Assembly (NCBI GenBank): GCA_019751945.1
Contig: JAIEMT010000002.1
Location: 1 to 49,077, forward strand
Length of the DNA stretch: 49,077 bases
Source of the DNA: a bacterium
GTDB taxonomy: Bacteria > Bdellovibrionota > UBA1018
Direction: 5' to 3'
Part shown: positions 9,652 through 20,916 of the stretch, one piece after another
Layout of the letters: the number at the start of each line of letters is the position of its first letter
How positions within the stretch are numbered: position 1 is the stretch's first letter
Notes under the pieces: model-generated
Seen by the model: only the letters and a program-made list of their open reading frames with translations
The model's database searches: none
What the model was told of the DNA's origin: nothing
Program-made: the position numbers and the translations under genes

Positions 9652-10403
9652 TGGAATTTGAGTTCGCACTCAATACAGACATCGGCTTAAGACGGAAACA
9701 GAATCAGGACAGCGTGGGTGCGCATCCCGAGTTGGGTCTCTTTGTTGTCGCTGACGGAATGGGCGGCCATCGCGGTGGTGAAACCGCTAGCGCACTCGCT
9801 GTTGAACACATTTACCTTCACGTAAAAAAACATAAAAAGAAACGCGGCGAAAACCCAAAAGAACTCATCAGCGATGCTGTTCGTGCCGCAAACAGAGCTA
9901 TTTTCGATGCGTCGTTAAAAAATCCTGCGCTCCAAGGCATGGGTACCACGACAACGGCCATGCTCTTTGTCGACAATCTTTTAGTCGTCGGCCACGTGGG
10001 CGACAGTCGCTGCTACTACATTCGTCCACAATGCCTGTGGCAAGTGACGCGCGATCATTCGTTAGTTCAAGAAAAACTTCGCGCCGGTTTAATCACTCGG
10101 GAACAACTCAAAACAGATGTGATGAAGAACGTCATCACGCGCTCCGTCGGATTTGAAAGCGATGTGAATGTCGAGGTTTACGAAATGCCGATTCAACCCG
10201 GTGACGCGTTCCTCATTTGTTCAGACGGTCTTTCCGGCATGATTGAGGATGCGAAAATACTGGAAATCCTCCAAAAAGACCTCTTTACTGAGGATGAACT
10301 CTCCCGAGCTGTTGAGAATCTTATTCACGCAGCCAATGATCATGGGGGAGAAGACAATATCACCGGGCTAGTGGTGCAGGTGATGGAGTCGGCTAGGAAA
10401 TAG
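9651..10403 (+). CDS. PP2C family Ser/Thr protein phosphatase
   Basis: This encodes 250 residues, the usual size of bacterial PP2C (Stp1/PrpC) enzymes, which remove phosphate from Ser/Thr residues using two Mn/Mg ions. Conserved motifs appear in order: DIGLRRKQNQD near residue 10, the metal-binding VADGMGGH with Asp35, GMGTTTTAML, GHVGDSRCY, TRDHSLVQ, ICSDGLSGM and GGEDNIT near the C-terminus. No membrane segment or signal peptide is present, so it is cytoplasmic. It is translationally coupled to the PmbA-like gene and followed within seven bases by the LytM-domain gene. The neighbouring PrkA operon, transcribed away, supplies a possible kinase counterpart, but that pairing is inference. Confidence 0.95.
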   Translation: MEFEFALNTDIGLRRKQNQDSVGAHPELGLFVVADGMGGHRGGETASALAVEHIYLHVKKHKKKRGENPKELISDAVRAANRAIFDASLKNPALQGMGTTTTAMLFVDNLLVVGHVGDSRCYYIRPQCLWQVTRDHSLVQEKLRAGLITREQLKTDVMKNVITRSVGFESDVNVEVYEMPIQPGDAFLICSDGLSGMIEDAKILEILQKDLFTEDELSRAVENLIHAANDHGGEDNITGLVVQVMESARK

Positions 10404-10410
10404 AACAGAG

Positions 10411-11499
10411 ATGGCGAATCGTTTCTTCACAGTCATGGTGGTTCCGGAAAAGACTTCGAAGGTCTACCGCCTCATTCTGCCCGGATGGCTCATTCGAGGC
10501 AGCGTGGTGGGCGTGCTCTTCGTCGGAATCTTAGCAGGCATCATGCTGCTGGATTACTGGTACGTCATGAGCCAGATCTCCGAGAACAAACAACTCAAGC
10601 TTGAAAACCGACGACTCCGCCAGCAAGTTCAAATCTTCAAAAATAAAATGACGACCATTGAAAGCACGATGGATCGAATTCGCACCTTCACTACCCGATT
10701 GAAAGTGATTACCAACATCGAAGATCGAAGCATCAACACGAGTGCGGTGTTGCCAGATGCTTCTGCCATTACCAGCAGTCATGCGGCACTCGCTCCGCCC
10801 CCCGCTGAAGAAGTAGACATCACCGACGGAACGATCACGACTTCTTCATCGGCGAAAGCGGTGGGTAGTTCTAAAACCCCCACCCCAGAAATTCTTTCCA
10901 ACACGAGTGCGAAGGTTCGCGGCGATACTTTAGTGCCAGGAGTTTTCGACCTCCGCGACTCCATTGAAAACTCCGCCTCCCGCAGGGAATATGAAGAACT
11001 CGATCAAAAATTTTCTAAAATTAATTACGACTCTCTTCTTCTCGAGCAAAATCTTCAAAATCAGTACGAACTGCTGTCGGATCAAAAAACTTTCTTGGCT
11101 GCACTTCCCACATTGAAGCCCGCTGTGGGTTACTTCACTTCGGGTTTCGGTGTTCGCCGTTCGCCGACGGGAGCGGGCCGCGTGAAAATTCACGAAGGAT
11201 TGGATATTGCGAACCACCCGGGAACCCAGATTCGAGCCCCAGCCGATGCAGTGGTCACGTTTGCCGATACGAAGCCAGGGTACGGATTAACGCTGATTTT
11301 GGACCATGGATACGGGCTAGAAACTTGGTACGGCCACACCCGAAAGATTTTGGTGACAAAAGGTCAGAAAATTCACCGGGGTGACACGATTGCCCTCCTG
11401 GGAAACAGCGGACGTTCGACGGGCCCGCACGTTCACTACGAAGTTCGAATCAATCACTACCCCGTCGATCCGATGTCTTACATTCTCGAAGACTACTAA
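10411..11499 (+). CDS. Membrane-anchored M23 (LytM) family peptidase
   Basis: This encodes 362 residues. A single transmembrane helix lies at about residues 27-50 after a short cytoplasmic N-terminus, followed by a coiled coil (about 52-100), a Ser/Thr/Pro-rich linker, a second coiled segment and a C-terminal LytM domain from about residue 235. The zinc and catalytic residues of active M23 enzymes are present: HEGLD near residue 259 and GPHVHYE near 338, so it probably cleaves peptidoglycan peptides rather than only activating amidases. It is oriented to the periplasm. It starts seven bases after the PP2C stop with only a weak ribosome binding site, suggesting co-expression. Confidence 0.93.
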   Translation: MANRFFTVMVVPEKTSKVYRLILPGWLIRGSVVGVLFVGILAGIMLLDYWYVMSQISENKQLKLENRRLRQQVQIFKNKMTTIESTMDRIRTFTTRLKVITNIEDRSINTSAVLPDASAITSSHAALAPPPAEEVDITDGTITTSSSAKAVGSSKTPTPEILSNTSAKVRGDTLVPGVFDLRDSIENSASRREYEELDQKFSKINYDSLLLEQNLQNQYELLSDQKTFLAALPTLKPAVGYFTSGFGVRRSPTGAGRVKIHEGLDIANHPGTQIRAPADAVVTFADTKPGYGLTLILDHGYGLETWYGHTRKILVTKGQKIHRGDTIALLGNSGRSTGPHVHYEVRINHYPVDPMSYILEDY

Positions 11500-11554
11500 A
11501 ATTTTTGACTCCCCTATCGCACCGTGCTACGCGCCTCTTTAAGAGGTATTTCGT

Positions 11555-12316
11555 ATGAAGCGTTTTTCTTTTCTGGCTCTGGTACTGCTTTCTGGCACGG
11601 CTTTCGGGATGGAACCGATTCTCCAATCAGGAAAATGGGACTGTCAGGTGAAGGGAAAAACTGGCGGCTATTTTCGCCCAAAAACGGACTACCAGCTTGA
11701 GATTGAAACCAATTCGAAGGCAGAGAGATCTCTCGTTCTTGCACTCGGAAAATCCGAAGCCCATGCCACTGAAAACACCTTGGGTTTTAATGTGAAATCC
11801 GGAAAGCTTCTAAGCGATCCTGCCACTATCCAAATCAATTGCGGTGAACCCGGTAGCGACTGTACCGATCTTGAAATGGTGGTTTCTATTCGCCGAGCAA
11901 AAACTAATAAGAATATTGGTTTTGCCTGCAAATCTACGAGCGCCCCGAAAATGATCACTCTGACCTCGCAAGATTTTGTTTGCGATACCGAGCTCGTCAC
12001 CAACGGTCGCAACCATCGCGTGGAATTCACTGTTGCCGGATTGGGCACTCCTTACGCTCAAATCGAAGGGGATGCTGAGATCGTGATTAAATCCACTCCA
12101 GCAGACAGCCCTCTCGCCAGCCTCAACGAAAACATGTCCACAAGCGAAGACGCCAAAGAATTCTCCATTCATGGCGATTCTGATGGTCTCACCTTGGTAG
12201 ACCTCGGGCTGTACGTCGATCAGGACTATAAGAAGGGCTACTACCGGGTCACAGACAAGACCGGAGGCAAAGACCACAGCTACGGAAAGGTCGACTGCAA
12301 AGTTACCAAACGTTGA
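11555..12316 (+). CDS. Secreted protein, tandem paralogue A1
   Basis: This encodes 253 residues with a signal peptide (residues 1-18, cleavage after FG). AAGAGG at 11541-11546 precedes the ATG. The mature protein is probably beta-rich and shares an architecture with the next gene: an N-terminal GKWDCQ motif, a FRPKTDYQLEIET strand, a central FACKS/FVCDTE region, a GLGTP motif, a SLNEN motif and a C-terminal YRVTDKTGG ... VDCKV end. Four cysteines are shared with the paralogue. The product is expected in the periplasm or outside. No known family is recognised. It comes from a local duplication whose other copy follows directly. Confidence 0.75.
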   Translation: MKRFSFLALVLLSGTAFGMEPILQSGKWDCQVKGKTGGYFRPKTDYQLEIETNSKAERSLVLALGKSEAHATENTLGFNVKSGKLLSDPATIQINCGEPGSDCTDLEMVVSIRRAKTNKNIGFACKSTSAPKMITLTSQDFVCDTELVTNGRNHRVEFTVAGLGTPYAQIEGDAEIVIKSTPADSPLASLNENMSTSEDAKEFSIHGDSDGLTLVDLGLYVDQDYKKGYYRVTDKTGGKDHSYGKVDCKVTKR

Positions 12317-12317
12317 T

Positions 12318-12346
12318 TTGACACTCCCCTTTTCAGTGTGTTAATT
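12318..12346 (+). promoter_or_regulatory. Sigma-70-like promoter of paralogue A2
   Basis: TTGACA at 12318-12323 and TTAATT at 12341-12346 are separated by 17 bases. The -35 box lies just past the stop of the preceding paralogue. Predicted transcription starts about 16 bases before the ATG at 12369, with the G-run at 12360-12365 as ribosome binding site. Confidence 0.5.
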
Positions 12347-12368
12347 GCGCCGTCCGTTAGGGGGGCAC

Positions 12369-13151
12369 ATGAAACACATCGTTGTTACGTCTTTGGTTAT
12401 GGGGATCTCAACTCTGGTAGTCGGCTCTGGAAGCGCTTATGCAGACACGTCTGTTTTAAAGCGCGGAGAATGGAGCTGTAAAACTTCTGAAAAATCGCGA
12501 AAGTATTTTCGTGACGATCTCACTTATGACCTTACTATCAGCACTGGCCGCAATCTGGTTCGCACCATGGAATTTCGCTACGGCACGGTTTCTTTGATCG
12601 CTACCGAAAGTGATATCGCTTACGTGGTTGAATCAGGCCGTCTCCTCAAGCAAGCTCAACACGGCTACATTTCATTCTCCAATCAGACTGAAGACTTCAC
12701 GAAGGTTCAGATCACCGTCGCAGTCAAAGAGGGTGAAGGCACTTATCGAAACGTGGGCTTTGATTGCGAAACCGAAAGCGAGCCAAAAGTCCTAGTTCTG
12801 AAGGCAAAAAACTTTGCTTGCTCGACCGACAATGAGTTGGAAGGCAAGATCAGAAACATCAAATTCAAAGTCGTGGGCCTCGGAACACCGGATCTGGCCA
12901 TCGAGGGAAACTCTGATGCGCCGGTGAAAGTCACTCCCAAGCACCCGGGTTTAGCCAATTTGAATGAGAACCTCACCGTCGCAGACGACGATCAGAATAC
13001 GCTCATTCTCCACGGCGACGCCGATGGAATCACTTACACCGATCTCATCCTGTATAAGAATAGCGGCTATGAAAAGGGCGCATTCCGAATCACGGATCAG
13101 TCGGGGGGCGATTCCAATTTCTTTGGCAACGTGACCTGCGAAGTGAAGTAG
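12369..13151 (+). CDS. Secreted protein, tandem paralogue A2
   Basis: This encodes about 260 residues. The ATG at 12369 follows a GGGGGG ribosome binding site and gives a clean signal peptide (MKHIVVTSLVMGIST ... AYA); an in-frame TTG at 12345 would spoil it. The mature protein parallels the upstream gene: RGEWSCKT, YFRDDLTYDLTI, FACSTD, GLGTPDLAIEG, LANLNENL, HGDADGITYTDL, FRITDQSGG and VTCEV at the end. The two copies are clearly divergent rather than recent duplicates. It has its own likely promoter between the two genes, so the copies could be expressed independently. Function is unknown; probably periplasmic or secreted. Confidence 0.78.
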   Translation: MKHIVVTSLVMGISTLVVGSGSAYADTSVLKRGEWSCKTSEKSRKYFRDDLTYDLTISTGRNLVRTMEFRYGTVSLIATESDIAYVVESGRLLKQAQHGYISFSNQTEDFTKVQITVAVKEGEGTYRNVGFDCETESEPKVLVLKAKNFACSTDNELEGKIRNIKFKVVGLGTPDLAIEGNSDAPVKVTPKHPGLANLNENLTVADDDQNTLILHGDADGITYTDLILYKNSGYEKGAFRITDQSGGDSNFFGNVTCEVK

Positions 13152-13239
13152 CGCGCACATTCACCGGAATTTGTTTTTTCCAAAGATTGACAAGCACTTG
13201 TCCATACCCACTTTTTGATTGAGGGCGGCAAATAACCGG

Positions 13240-13268
13240 TGGACAGGGGTACCGACTCCCGCTAATGT
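13240..13268 (+). promoter_or_regulatory. Possible secA promoter with a very short leader
   Basis: TGGACA at 13240-13245 and TAATGT at 13263-13268 are separated by 17 bases. Transcription would start near 13275, about nine bases before the secA ATG, and no Shine-Dalgarno sequence is present. A TTGACA at 13187 has no partner -10. Confidence 0.35.
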
Positions 13269-13283
13269 GACCCGTTACAAATT

Positions 13284-16145
<2,862 letters not shown>

Positions 16146-16209
16146 TCCAGTCTTAAGATGACATTCGTCTCCCTGTGTTACCATTGAAAGAAGGGGAATC
16201 TCTTCTTTC

Positions 16210-17319
16210 GTGACGGGAAAAGACTTAACTTCTCTATTTGATTTAGATAGTCCGGAGAGCAGCGAACCAGTTTTGGTGAGCGCGCTTGATTCTCCACAAT
16301 CTGACTTCTCCCCCATTCAAGAAACCCCTTCGATCAAATTCAATGCGCCTGACTTAGGAAATGATTTGGACTCTTCCCCTTCTGCAGATTTACCGCCTGC
16401 CGACCTCCCTCCGCCAGATGCGCCCATGGAACTTCCGTCGCCCGAGCCTGCCAGTTCGGAACCTCCGGCAATTGACCTTTCGGCACGTCCGAGTGCCAAC
16501 ACGGATTTAGAATTTTCTCCCCCACCTCCTGCGCCTGAGCCCGAGACTTACACACCCGAACCCACTCCTGCGCCTGAGCCCCCAGCGAGTACTACTCAGC
16601 GAACCGCTGCAAAGCCCAGCATCCCTAAAACTTCTGAGGCGTTTGATATCCGAGCCGCAAGCGTTGCAGCAACTGTTCAGGCGGCCTACCCTTTCAGCTT
16701 GAGAATTGATGGGCATCTCAAACCTGCCGAGCGCGAAAAGCTGGTGGATCTCCTTGCTCGCGAAAACATGGGCATCCGTGAATTCGATTTGGAAGTGCAG
16801 TTTGAAAGTGGGAAAGTTTTAATTCCCCGAATCAGCGAATATGCCGGGGTTTTGATCGTTCAAGCCCTGCGCGGAATTTCAGCTGAAATCACCCTGGGTC
16901 CTTCTGATTCTATTTTCAGCACTCCCGACACTCACGAAAGCAGTGACGACACGATTCAACGTCCTGCTTCGAAACTGGTCATCGAGTCATCCCACTTTGA
17001 CCACTCTTCAAAAGTAGAAGCAGCCGCAGAAAAAATCGCCATCACCCACTTACAGACTCTTCCGGGAATGCCACAGTTTGAAGCGGTCGACGCAGTGGTC
17101 GCCTCTTGTGCCATTCGCACCTCGGCAGTCGAGGCGAATAAATCTACAGAATATTCCGAAGCCATTGAAGCGTTGAAACGCGAGCTTCGTTACCGCGCTC
17201 ATCACCGAGGCGCGACGGCCATTATTGGATTTGAAGTAAAACTGACTTCTCTGTCGTTACCAACACACTACCGCATCACCATCACAGGCACGGCAATCAA
17301 ACCCGCTGAAAAAAAATGA
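16210..17319 (+). CDS. Proline-rich protein with YbjQ-like C-terminal domain
   Basis: This encodes 369 residues from a GTG; a loose AAGGGGAA lies upstream at an unusually long distance, so the start is uncertain. Residues 1-135 are a low-complexity Pro/Glu/Ser/Asp-rich region with repeated PAPEP and PADLPP patterns. A middle domain (about 150-225) is followed by a C-terminal domain (about 255-365) that resembles the YbjQ/UPF0145 family: a VVASCAIRT strand, a helix EAIEALKRELRYRAHHRGATAIIGFEV and a YRITITGTAI strand. That family is sometimes called heavy-metal binding, but its role is poorly defined. No signal peptide is present. Its last four bases overlap the start of the next gene (ATGA), so the two are coupled. 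Confidence 0.7.
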   Translation: MTGKDLTSLFDLDSPESSEPVLVSALDSPQSDFSPIQETPSIKFNAPDLGNDLDSSPSADLPPADLPPPDAPMELPSPEPASSEPPAIDLSARPSANTDLEFSPPPPAPEPETYTPEPTPAPEPPASTTQRTAAKPSIPKTSEAFDIRAASVAATVQAAYPFSLRIDGHLKPAEREKLVDLLARENMGIREFDLEVQFESGKVLIPRISEYAGVLIVQALRGISAEITLGPSDSIFSTPDTHESSDDTIQRPASKLVIESSHFDHSSKVEAAAEKIAITHLQTLPGMPQFEAVDAVVASCAIRTSAVEANKSTEYSEAIEALKRELRYRAHHRGATAIIGFEVKLTSLSLPTHYRITITGTAIKPAEKK

Positions 17320-18089
17320 AGATCGCGTTGGTCCTATTCCTAGGCTTATTGACCCATCCCGCGTTCGCCATTCATAAAATGCCCGGGGAAGCCGAAGACC
17401 CCGGTGATCCCTTCTGCCCCGACTATTACGACGCGATTAAGTTCGGACCCCGTAACGATGACATCACCCTCAGCTTTATCCAAGGATGGAAACCCGAAAA
17501 GCCACCGGTAACTTACGATCCCCAACTTAATCTTGTGACTGTTGCTGACCCGCTCACAGGAAGAGAAATCACCTATGCCAGAACCGGTAGAGGACTAAAT
17601 TCTTCCACACTTCATCCCAACTATGTTCAAGGACTCCGAGACCTCGGAAAAAAGGTCTTCGACGCCGGAACAGGTGAAGGAAAAATGGTGGAGGATCTGA
17701 GATCCATCGGCGTTGAAGCCTATGGGATGGACATTCATCTCGCACCGGAGCAGTTTCAGAAGTACTTTCTGAAAGGAAACATTGCCTCTACAGGTTTAGC
17801 TCCAAATCAATTTGATGTCGTACTAAGTAGCAATTCCCTGTTTTTCTATGAACGAAAAAAAATCGAAAAAATTGCTCCCGCTCTGAAGGAACTTGCCAGG
17901 ATCACCAAACCCGGTGGAGAAATCCGACTCTATCCTTGCGATCTCGCCACGATAAAAAAAGCCATGAAAGGTAACGACCTCGAAATCGTTCATCAGGAAA
18001 AACTACCTGAATATGGATCGCAAAAGGTTCACCTGGTCATTCTAAGAAAAAAACCTAGCGCTCCTGGTTCGGAGCCCCAGCAGCAATAG
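17316..18089 (+). CDS. SAM-dependent methyltransferase-like protein with a signal peptide
   Basis: This encodes 257 residues. Residues 1-19 are a good signal peptide (MKIALVLFLGLLTHPAFA). The core is a class I methyltransferase fold: VFDAGTGEGKMVEDL is the glycine-rich SAM loop (about residues 114-128), AYGMDI supplies the acidic residue at the end of strand 2, FDVVLSSNSLFFY is motif IV-like, and ARITKPGGEIRLYP is the usual post-motif segment. An exported methyltransferase is unusual because SAM is cytoplasmic. The start overlaps the preceding gene by four bases (ATGA), and the 3' end overlaps the convergent exbD-like gene by 35 bases. Substrate is unknown. Confidence 0.75.
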   Translation: MKIALVLFLGLLTHPAFAIHKMPGEAEDPGDPFCPDYYDAIKFGPRNDDITLSFIQGWKPEKPPVTYDPQLNLVTVADPLTGREITYARTGRGLNSSTLHPNYVQGLRDLGKKVFDAGTGEGKMVEDLRSIGVEAYGMDIHLAPEQFQKYFLKGNIASTGLAPNQFDVVLSSNSLFFYERKKIEKIAPALKELARITKPGGEIRLYPCDLATIKKAMKGNDLEIVHQEKLPEYGSQKVHLVILRKKPSAPGSEPQQQ

Positions 18090-18507
18090 AAAACTGAGTA
18101 GCACCGGCGCGCTTGGCGTGTTCAATCACCTCGATCGCTGCGCCTAAGAAAGCCTGGCGATCCCCTTCCAAAATCACTGTGCGAGATTGAGTTTGAGTGA
18201 AGGCCTTTTTCACTTCTTCCTGCAAGCGATCGAAATTTCCGGCCGCAAGAGCCGAACCCGAATTCACTTTCATCACCCCGCCTGGAAGGAGTGTGATGAC
18301 GACGGCGTCCGAATTACTTTGAGTGGCTGCCTGGGCGGCCTTCGGAAGATTCACTTCCACACCCATTTGCGACATCACAGAACTGGTCACCATGAAGATA
18401 ATCAGAAGCACGAGAAAGATATCGGTGAGCGGAGTAATGTTGATCTCGGCAACAATTCCAGCTTCATCAGTCGCGGTGTCAGGAGAAGAAGTGGGAAGAA
18501 TGGCCAT
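18055..18507 (-). CDS. ExbD/TolR family biopolymer transport protein
   Basis: This encodes 150 residues. One transmembrane helix lies at about residues 28-48 (ITPLTDIFLVLLIIFMVTS) with the Asp near its start that conducts protons in this family. A periplasmic domain of about 95 residues follows and ends in the typical FSIAAGA strand. With the ExbB/TolQ homologue six bases upstream it should form an inner-membrane proton channel that energises an outer-membrane process, such as TonB-dependent uptake or Tol-Pal envelope constriction. No tonB, tolA or tolB is seen here, so which system it serves is undecided. It overlaps the convergent methyltransferase gene by 35 bases. Confidence 0.92.
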   Translation of the reverse strand: MAILPTSSPDTATDEAGIVAEINITPLTDIFLVLLIIFMVTSSVMSQMGVEVNLPKAAQAATQSNSDAVVITLLPGGVMKVNSGSALAAGNFDRLQEEVKKAFTQTQSRTVILEGDRQAFLGAAIEVIEHAKRAGATQFSIAAGAPNQER

Positions 18508-18513
18508 AAATCC

Positions 18514-19203
18514 TCAATGCTGTTGCCGAGCACCAACCTCGGTCAGGGTGGATCCGTCGCCCGTAAAACTTGCGCCGAGCATTTCGACCATTTCTTCGGT
18601 CTGAATCTTCACCATGAGAACGAGTTTGCCCCAGAAGGTTTGAAACGTGTTGTAACCAATCACGGCGATGACAGCGACAATGATCCCCGCCGCCGTTGCA
18701 ATCAGGGCTTCAGAAATCCCAGCCGCGACGACTGCAAATCCGCCCGAACCCGTCACTGAAATCTGATGAAACGAACGCAAAATTCCAACCACCGTGCCAA
18801 ACAAACCGATGAACGGAGTGGCGCTGGCAATGGTTCCTAAGATCCAAAGATTTTGGCGAAGTTCCTGATTTACCACCAGGCGCTGACGCTCCACGGCTTC
18901 GAGCCAACCCTGAACCAATCGCGAATCCTTTGAAAAAAGTCGTTCCAGCGCAACCATAGTCAGACGCGAAGTAGGAAGCTTCGGATTCTCTGAACAAAAT
19001 CTTCGAAGCCCGTCCCAATCCTGACGCAGCATGAGATTGATCGATTGGAGATGAAAATCGCGCAGATTTTGGCCCAGTTTTCTGTAACTTAAAATCCGTT
19101 CGATGATGACGATCCAAACTAAGAACGAGCAAAGGATCAGCGGATACATGGTAAATCCGCCTGCGCTGATCATTCCCCAGATGGTCTGTGATTGCGACGA
19201 CAT
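18514..19203 (-). CDS. MotA/TolQ/ExbB family proton channel protein
   Basis: This encodes about 229 residues. I choose the ATG at 19203 because a TTGACA-N17-TACCGT promoter (19242-19214) ends just upstream; an in-frame TTG at 19242 lies inside that promoter. Three transmembrane helices are seen (about residues 16-36, 112-135 and 150-180), with a cytoplasmic loop between the first two. The family signature TPFIGLFGTVVGILRSF sits at the second helix and ISEALIATAAGIIVAV at the third. It partners with the ExbD-like protein encoded six bases downstream to form the energising complex of the inner membrane. Confidence 0.92.
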   Translation of the reverse strand: MSSQSQTIWGMISAGGFTMYPLILCSFLVWIVIIERILSYRKLGQNLRDFHLQSINLMLRQDWDGLRRFCSENPKLPTSRLTMVALERLFSKDSRLVQGWLEAVERQRLVVNQELRQNLWILGTIASATPFIGLFGTVVGILRSFHQISVTGSGGFAVVAAGISEALIATAAGIIVAVIAVIGYNTFQTFWGKLVLMVKIQTEEMVEMLGASFTGDGSTLTEVGARQQH

Positions 19204-19213
19204 AGCGCTTGCA

Positions 19214-19242
19214 ACGGTAACGAGAGCCTCATAGGATGTCAA
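19214..19242 (-). promoter_or_regulatory. Promoter of the exbB-exbD pair giving a nearly leaderless mRNA
   Basis: On the minus strand TTGACA (19242-19237) and TACCGT (19219-19214) are 17 bases apart. The -10 box ends ten bases before the ATG at 19203, so the leader would be about four bases, consistent with the absence of a Shine-Dalgarno sequence. Confidence 0.45.
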
Positions 19243-19257
19243 CCATTGGGGGCAAAC

Positions 19258-20220
19258 ATGGCGCCAAAAACCTTAAAAACCGGCCTACTTTTCTTAGGAA
19301 TTCTGGGCCTTGTAGGCCTTGCGTTAAATTCCTGCACTCGGGAGCCGAGCGTGCCAGAAGGTCGGCTCTACACGATTCAGCCCGATGAAATCAGCCACCT
19401 TTCAATTGCCAACTTAGATCCGGTGAAAGGTTCTCACTGGACAGCGGAAATGAAACGTACCCCCCAATCGCAAAACGATTGGACCATTACTTCGGGCCCT
19501 CAGGGGCTCAGCTTGCTCGACGGCGCCGCAGATGAAAAATTTATTCTTCACCTGCTCGATACCCTGAGCACGCTCACAACGGGAACCTCTGAATCTTTGA
19601 AAGGAACTTTAGCGGGTTTTGGCCTGGAGCCCCCTCACTATGTTTTGAAATGGACGACCTTCAAGGGTGATACTCACCAGCTTGAACTGGGGGCTTTCGT
19701 TTCGCAAAACACCAGCACGATGCGCTTTGCTCGACTTGAAAACAAAGCCATTACCTCGGTTCAAGGTGCGACCATCGAGATGCTCAATCACATGAGCTCG
19801 TTTGATGCGCTAAGAAAGCGCCGCCTTTCCACCATGACCACCGACGATGTCGACGAATTTGAAATCTGGAATGGCAAAAACAAGAGACTCTACGCCCAAC
19901 GCCACGGCGAAGACTGGGTGGACGCGAAGAGCAAACGCATCCCTTACAATATTCATGACTTCTTAGAAGGCATCACCCACTTGCGTGTGAAAGCCTTTTT
20001 AGATGACCAAACAGAATCCGCAAAACTCCACGAGTGGATTGAAAAGAAATCCACCCAGCGATTTGTTTTGAAAGATCGAAAAGGCAATGCGTCGATACTG
20101 AAAGTGGCGCCTAAAGATGGTCGCCTGTGGGCTCTGTTCTCCACTCGCGGAAAACAAGTGTACGAACTCTTTCCCGAAGCGACCCATGTACTGAATACGC
20201 CTTATTCGAGTGTGCGCTAA
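19258..20220 (+). CDS. DUF4340-like lipoprotein
   Basis: This encodes 320 residues from the ATG at 19258, preceded by GGGGG. The N-terminus (MAPKTLKTGLLFLGILGLVGLALNSC) is a lipoprotein-type signal with Cys at the LNSC lipobox, so the protein is probably lipid-anchored in the envelope. The rest resembles DUF4340 proteins: two repeats of a beta-rich module, with the pattern GLEPPHYVLKW ... LELGAF ... MRFARLENKAITSV ... FDALRKRRL in the first half. DUF4340 proteins are often linked to gliding-type ABC systems, but none is encoded nearby. The stop overlaps that of the convergent HAD gene by four bases. Confidence 0.75.
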   Translation: MAPKTLKTGLLFLGILGLVGLALNSCTREPSVPEGRLYTIQPDEISHLSIANLDPVKGSHWTAEMKRTPQSQNDWTITSGPQGLSLLDGAADEKFILHLLDTLSTLTTGTSESLKGTLAGFGLEPPHYVLKWTTFKGDTHQLELGAFVSQNTSTMRFARLENKAITSVQGATIEMLNHMSSFDALRKRRLSTMTTDDVDEFEIWNGKNKRLYAQRHGEDWVDAKSKRIPYNIHDFLEGITHLRVKAFLDDQTESAKLHEWIEKKSTQRFVLKDRKGNASILKVAPKDGRLWALFSTRGKQVYELFPEATHVLNTPYSSVR

Positions 20221-20888
20221 CCCAGCATACGCTGGCTGAATTTCTTCACCCATTCGGTATCGACGCCGGTGAAGTCCCGAATCCGTTCATGAGAATGAGA
20301 AAGCGGATGAGAGAAGTGATTCGTGGCTTCAATCGCCACCACCCAAGCGCCAGCAGCGCGTGCGGACTGAATTCCTGGTTCTGAGTCTTCAAAGATGAGA
20401 ACCTGCCAAGGTTCGAGGCCAAAGTATTTCAAAGCCTTTAGATAGCCATCCGGAGCGGGTTTACTGCGAGGGTAATCTTCAGCGCCTAAAACGATTTCAA
20501 AATGCTTTTCGATTCCCAAATGCTGGATGGCGTAAAAAATTTCGCGGCGATTTGACCCAGAAACCAAGCCAATCTTAAAGTTGCCCGCCAAGGACTGAAC
20601 GGTCTTGGCACTTCCGGGAACTTGAATGATGTCACTTTTCAAAGCTTCTGAATAGCGTTCGAGCAGCTTGTCTAAAACTTCTTCGCGAGAATAAGGGAAT
20701 TGATATTTCTGGAAAAAGAAATCGATGGCCATCATCCAAGTTCGACCTGCGACGAACCCGGCGTCGTCTTTCGAGGCGGGAACTCCCCACTCCTGAAAAC
20801 ACTTCATCACGACTTTGGCCGCGACAGGCTCAGTGTCAATCAACGTTCCATCTAAATCAAAAATGACTGCTTCGATTTTCTTTTTCAT
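20217..20888 (-). CDS. HAD superfamily phosphatase, beta-phosphoglucomutase-like subfamily
   Basis: This encodes 223 residues. HAD motif I is VIFDLDGTLIDTEP, with the nucleophile Asp in DLDGT; motif II is LVSGSNRRE; the motif III lysine is in PRSKPAPDGY; motif IV is VLIFEDSEPGIQSARAAG. A helical cap lies between motifs I and II (about residues 17-85), as in class IA enzymes. Such proteins hydrolyse small sugar or nucleotide phosphates or isomerise hexose phosphates; the substrate cannot be told from sequence. No ribosome binding site is clear. It lies 28 bases downstream of the RCC1 lipoprotein gene on the same strand and may be read from the same transcript. Confidence 0.9.
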   Translation of the reverse strand: MKKKIEAVIFDLDGTLIDTEPVAAKVVMKCFQEWGVPASKDDAGFVAGRTWMMAIDFFFQKYQFPYSREEVLDKLLERYSEALKSDIIQVPGSAKTVQSLAGNFKIGLVSGSNRREIFYAIQHLGIEKHFEIVLGAEDYPRSKPAPDGYLKALKYFGLEPWQVLIFEDSEPGIQSARAAGAWVVAIEATNHFSHPLSHSHERIRDFTGVDTEWVKKFSQRMLG

Positions 20889-20916
20889 TCGGGCTGTTTG
20901 CCGAACTTAGCGTACC

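Noticed and set aside
13187..13192. TTGACA upstream of secA
   Set aside because: No -10 box at suitable spacing; TGGACA at 13240 fits better with TAATGT.
19242..19242. TTG start for the ExbB-like gene
   Set aside because: It lies inside a TTGACA promoter box; the ATG at 19203 follows the -10.
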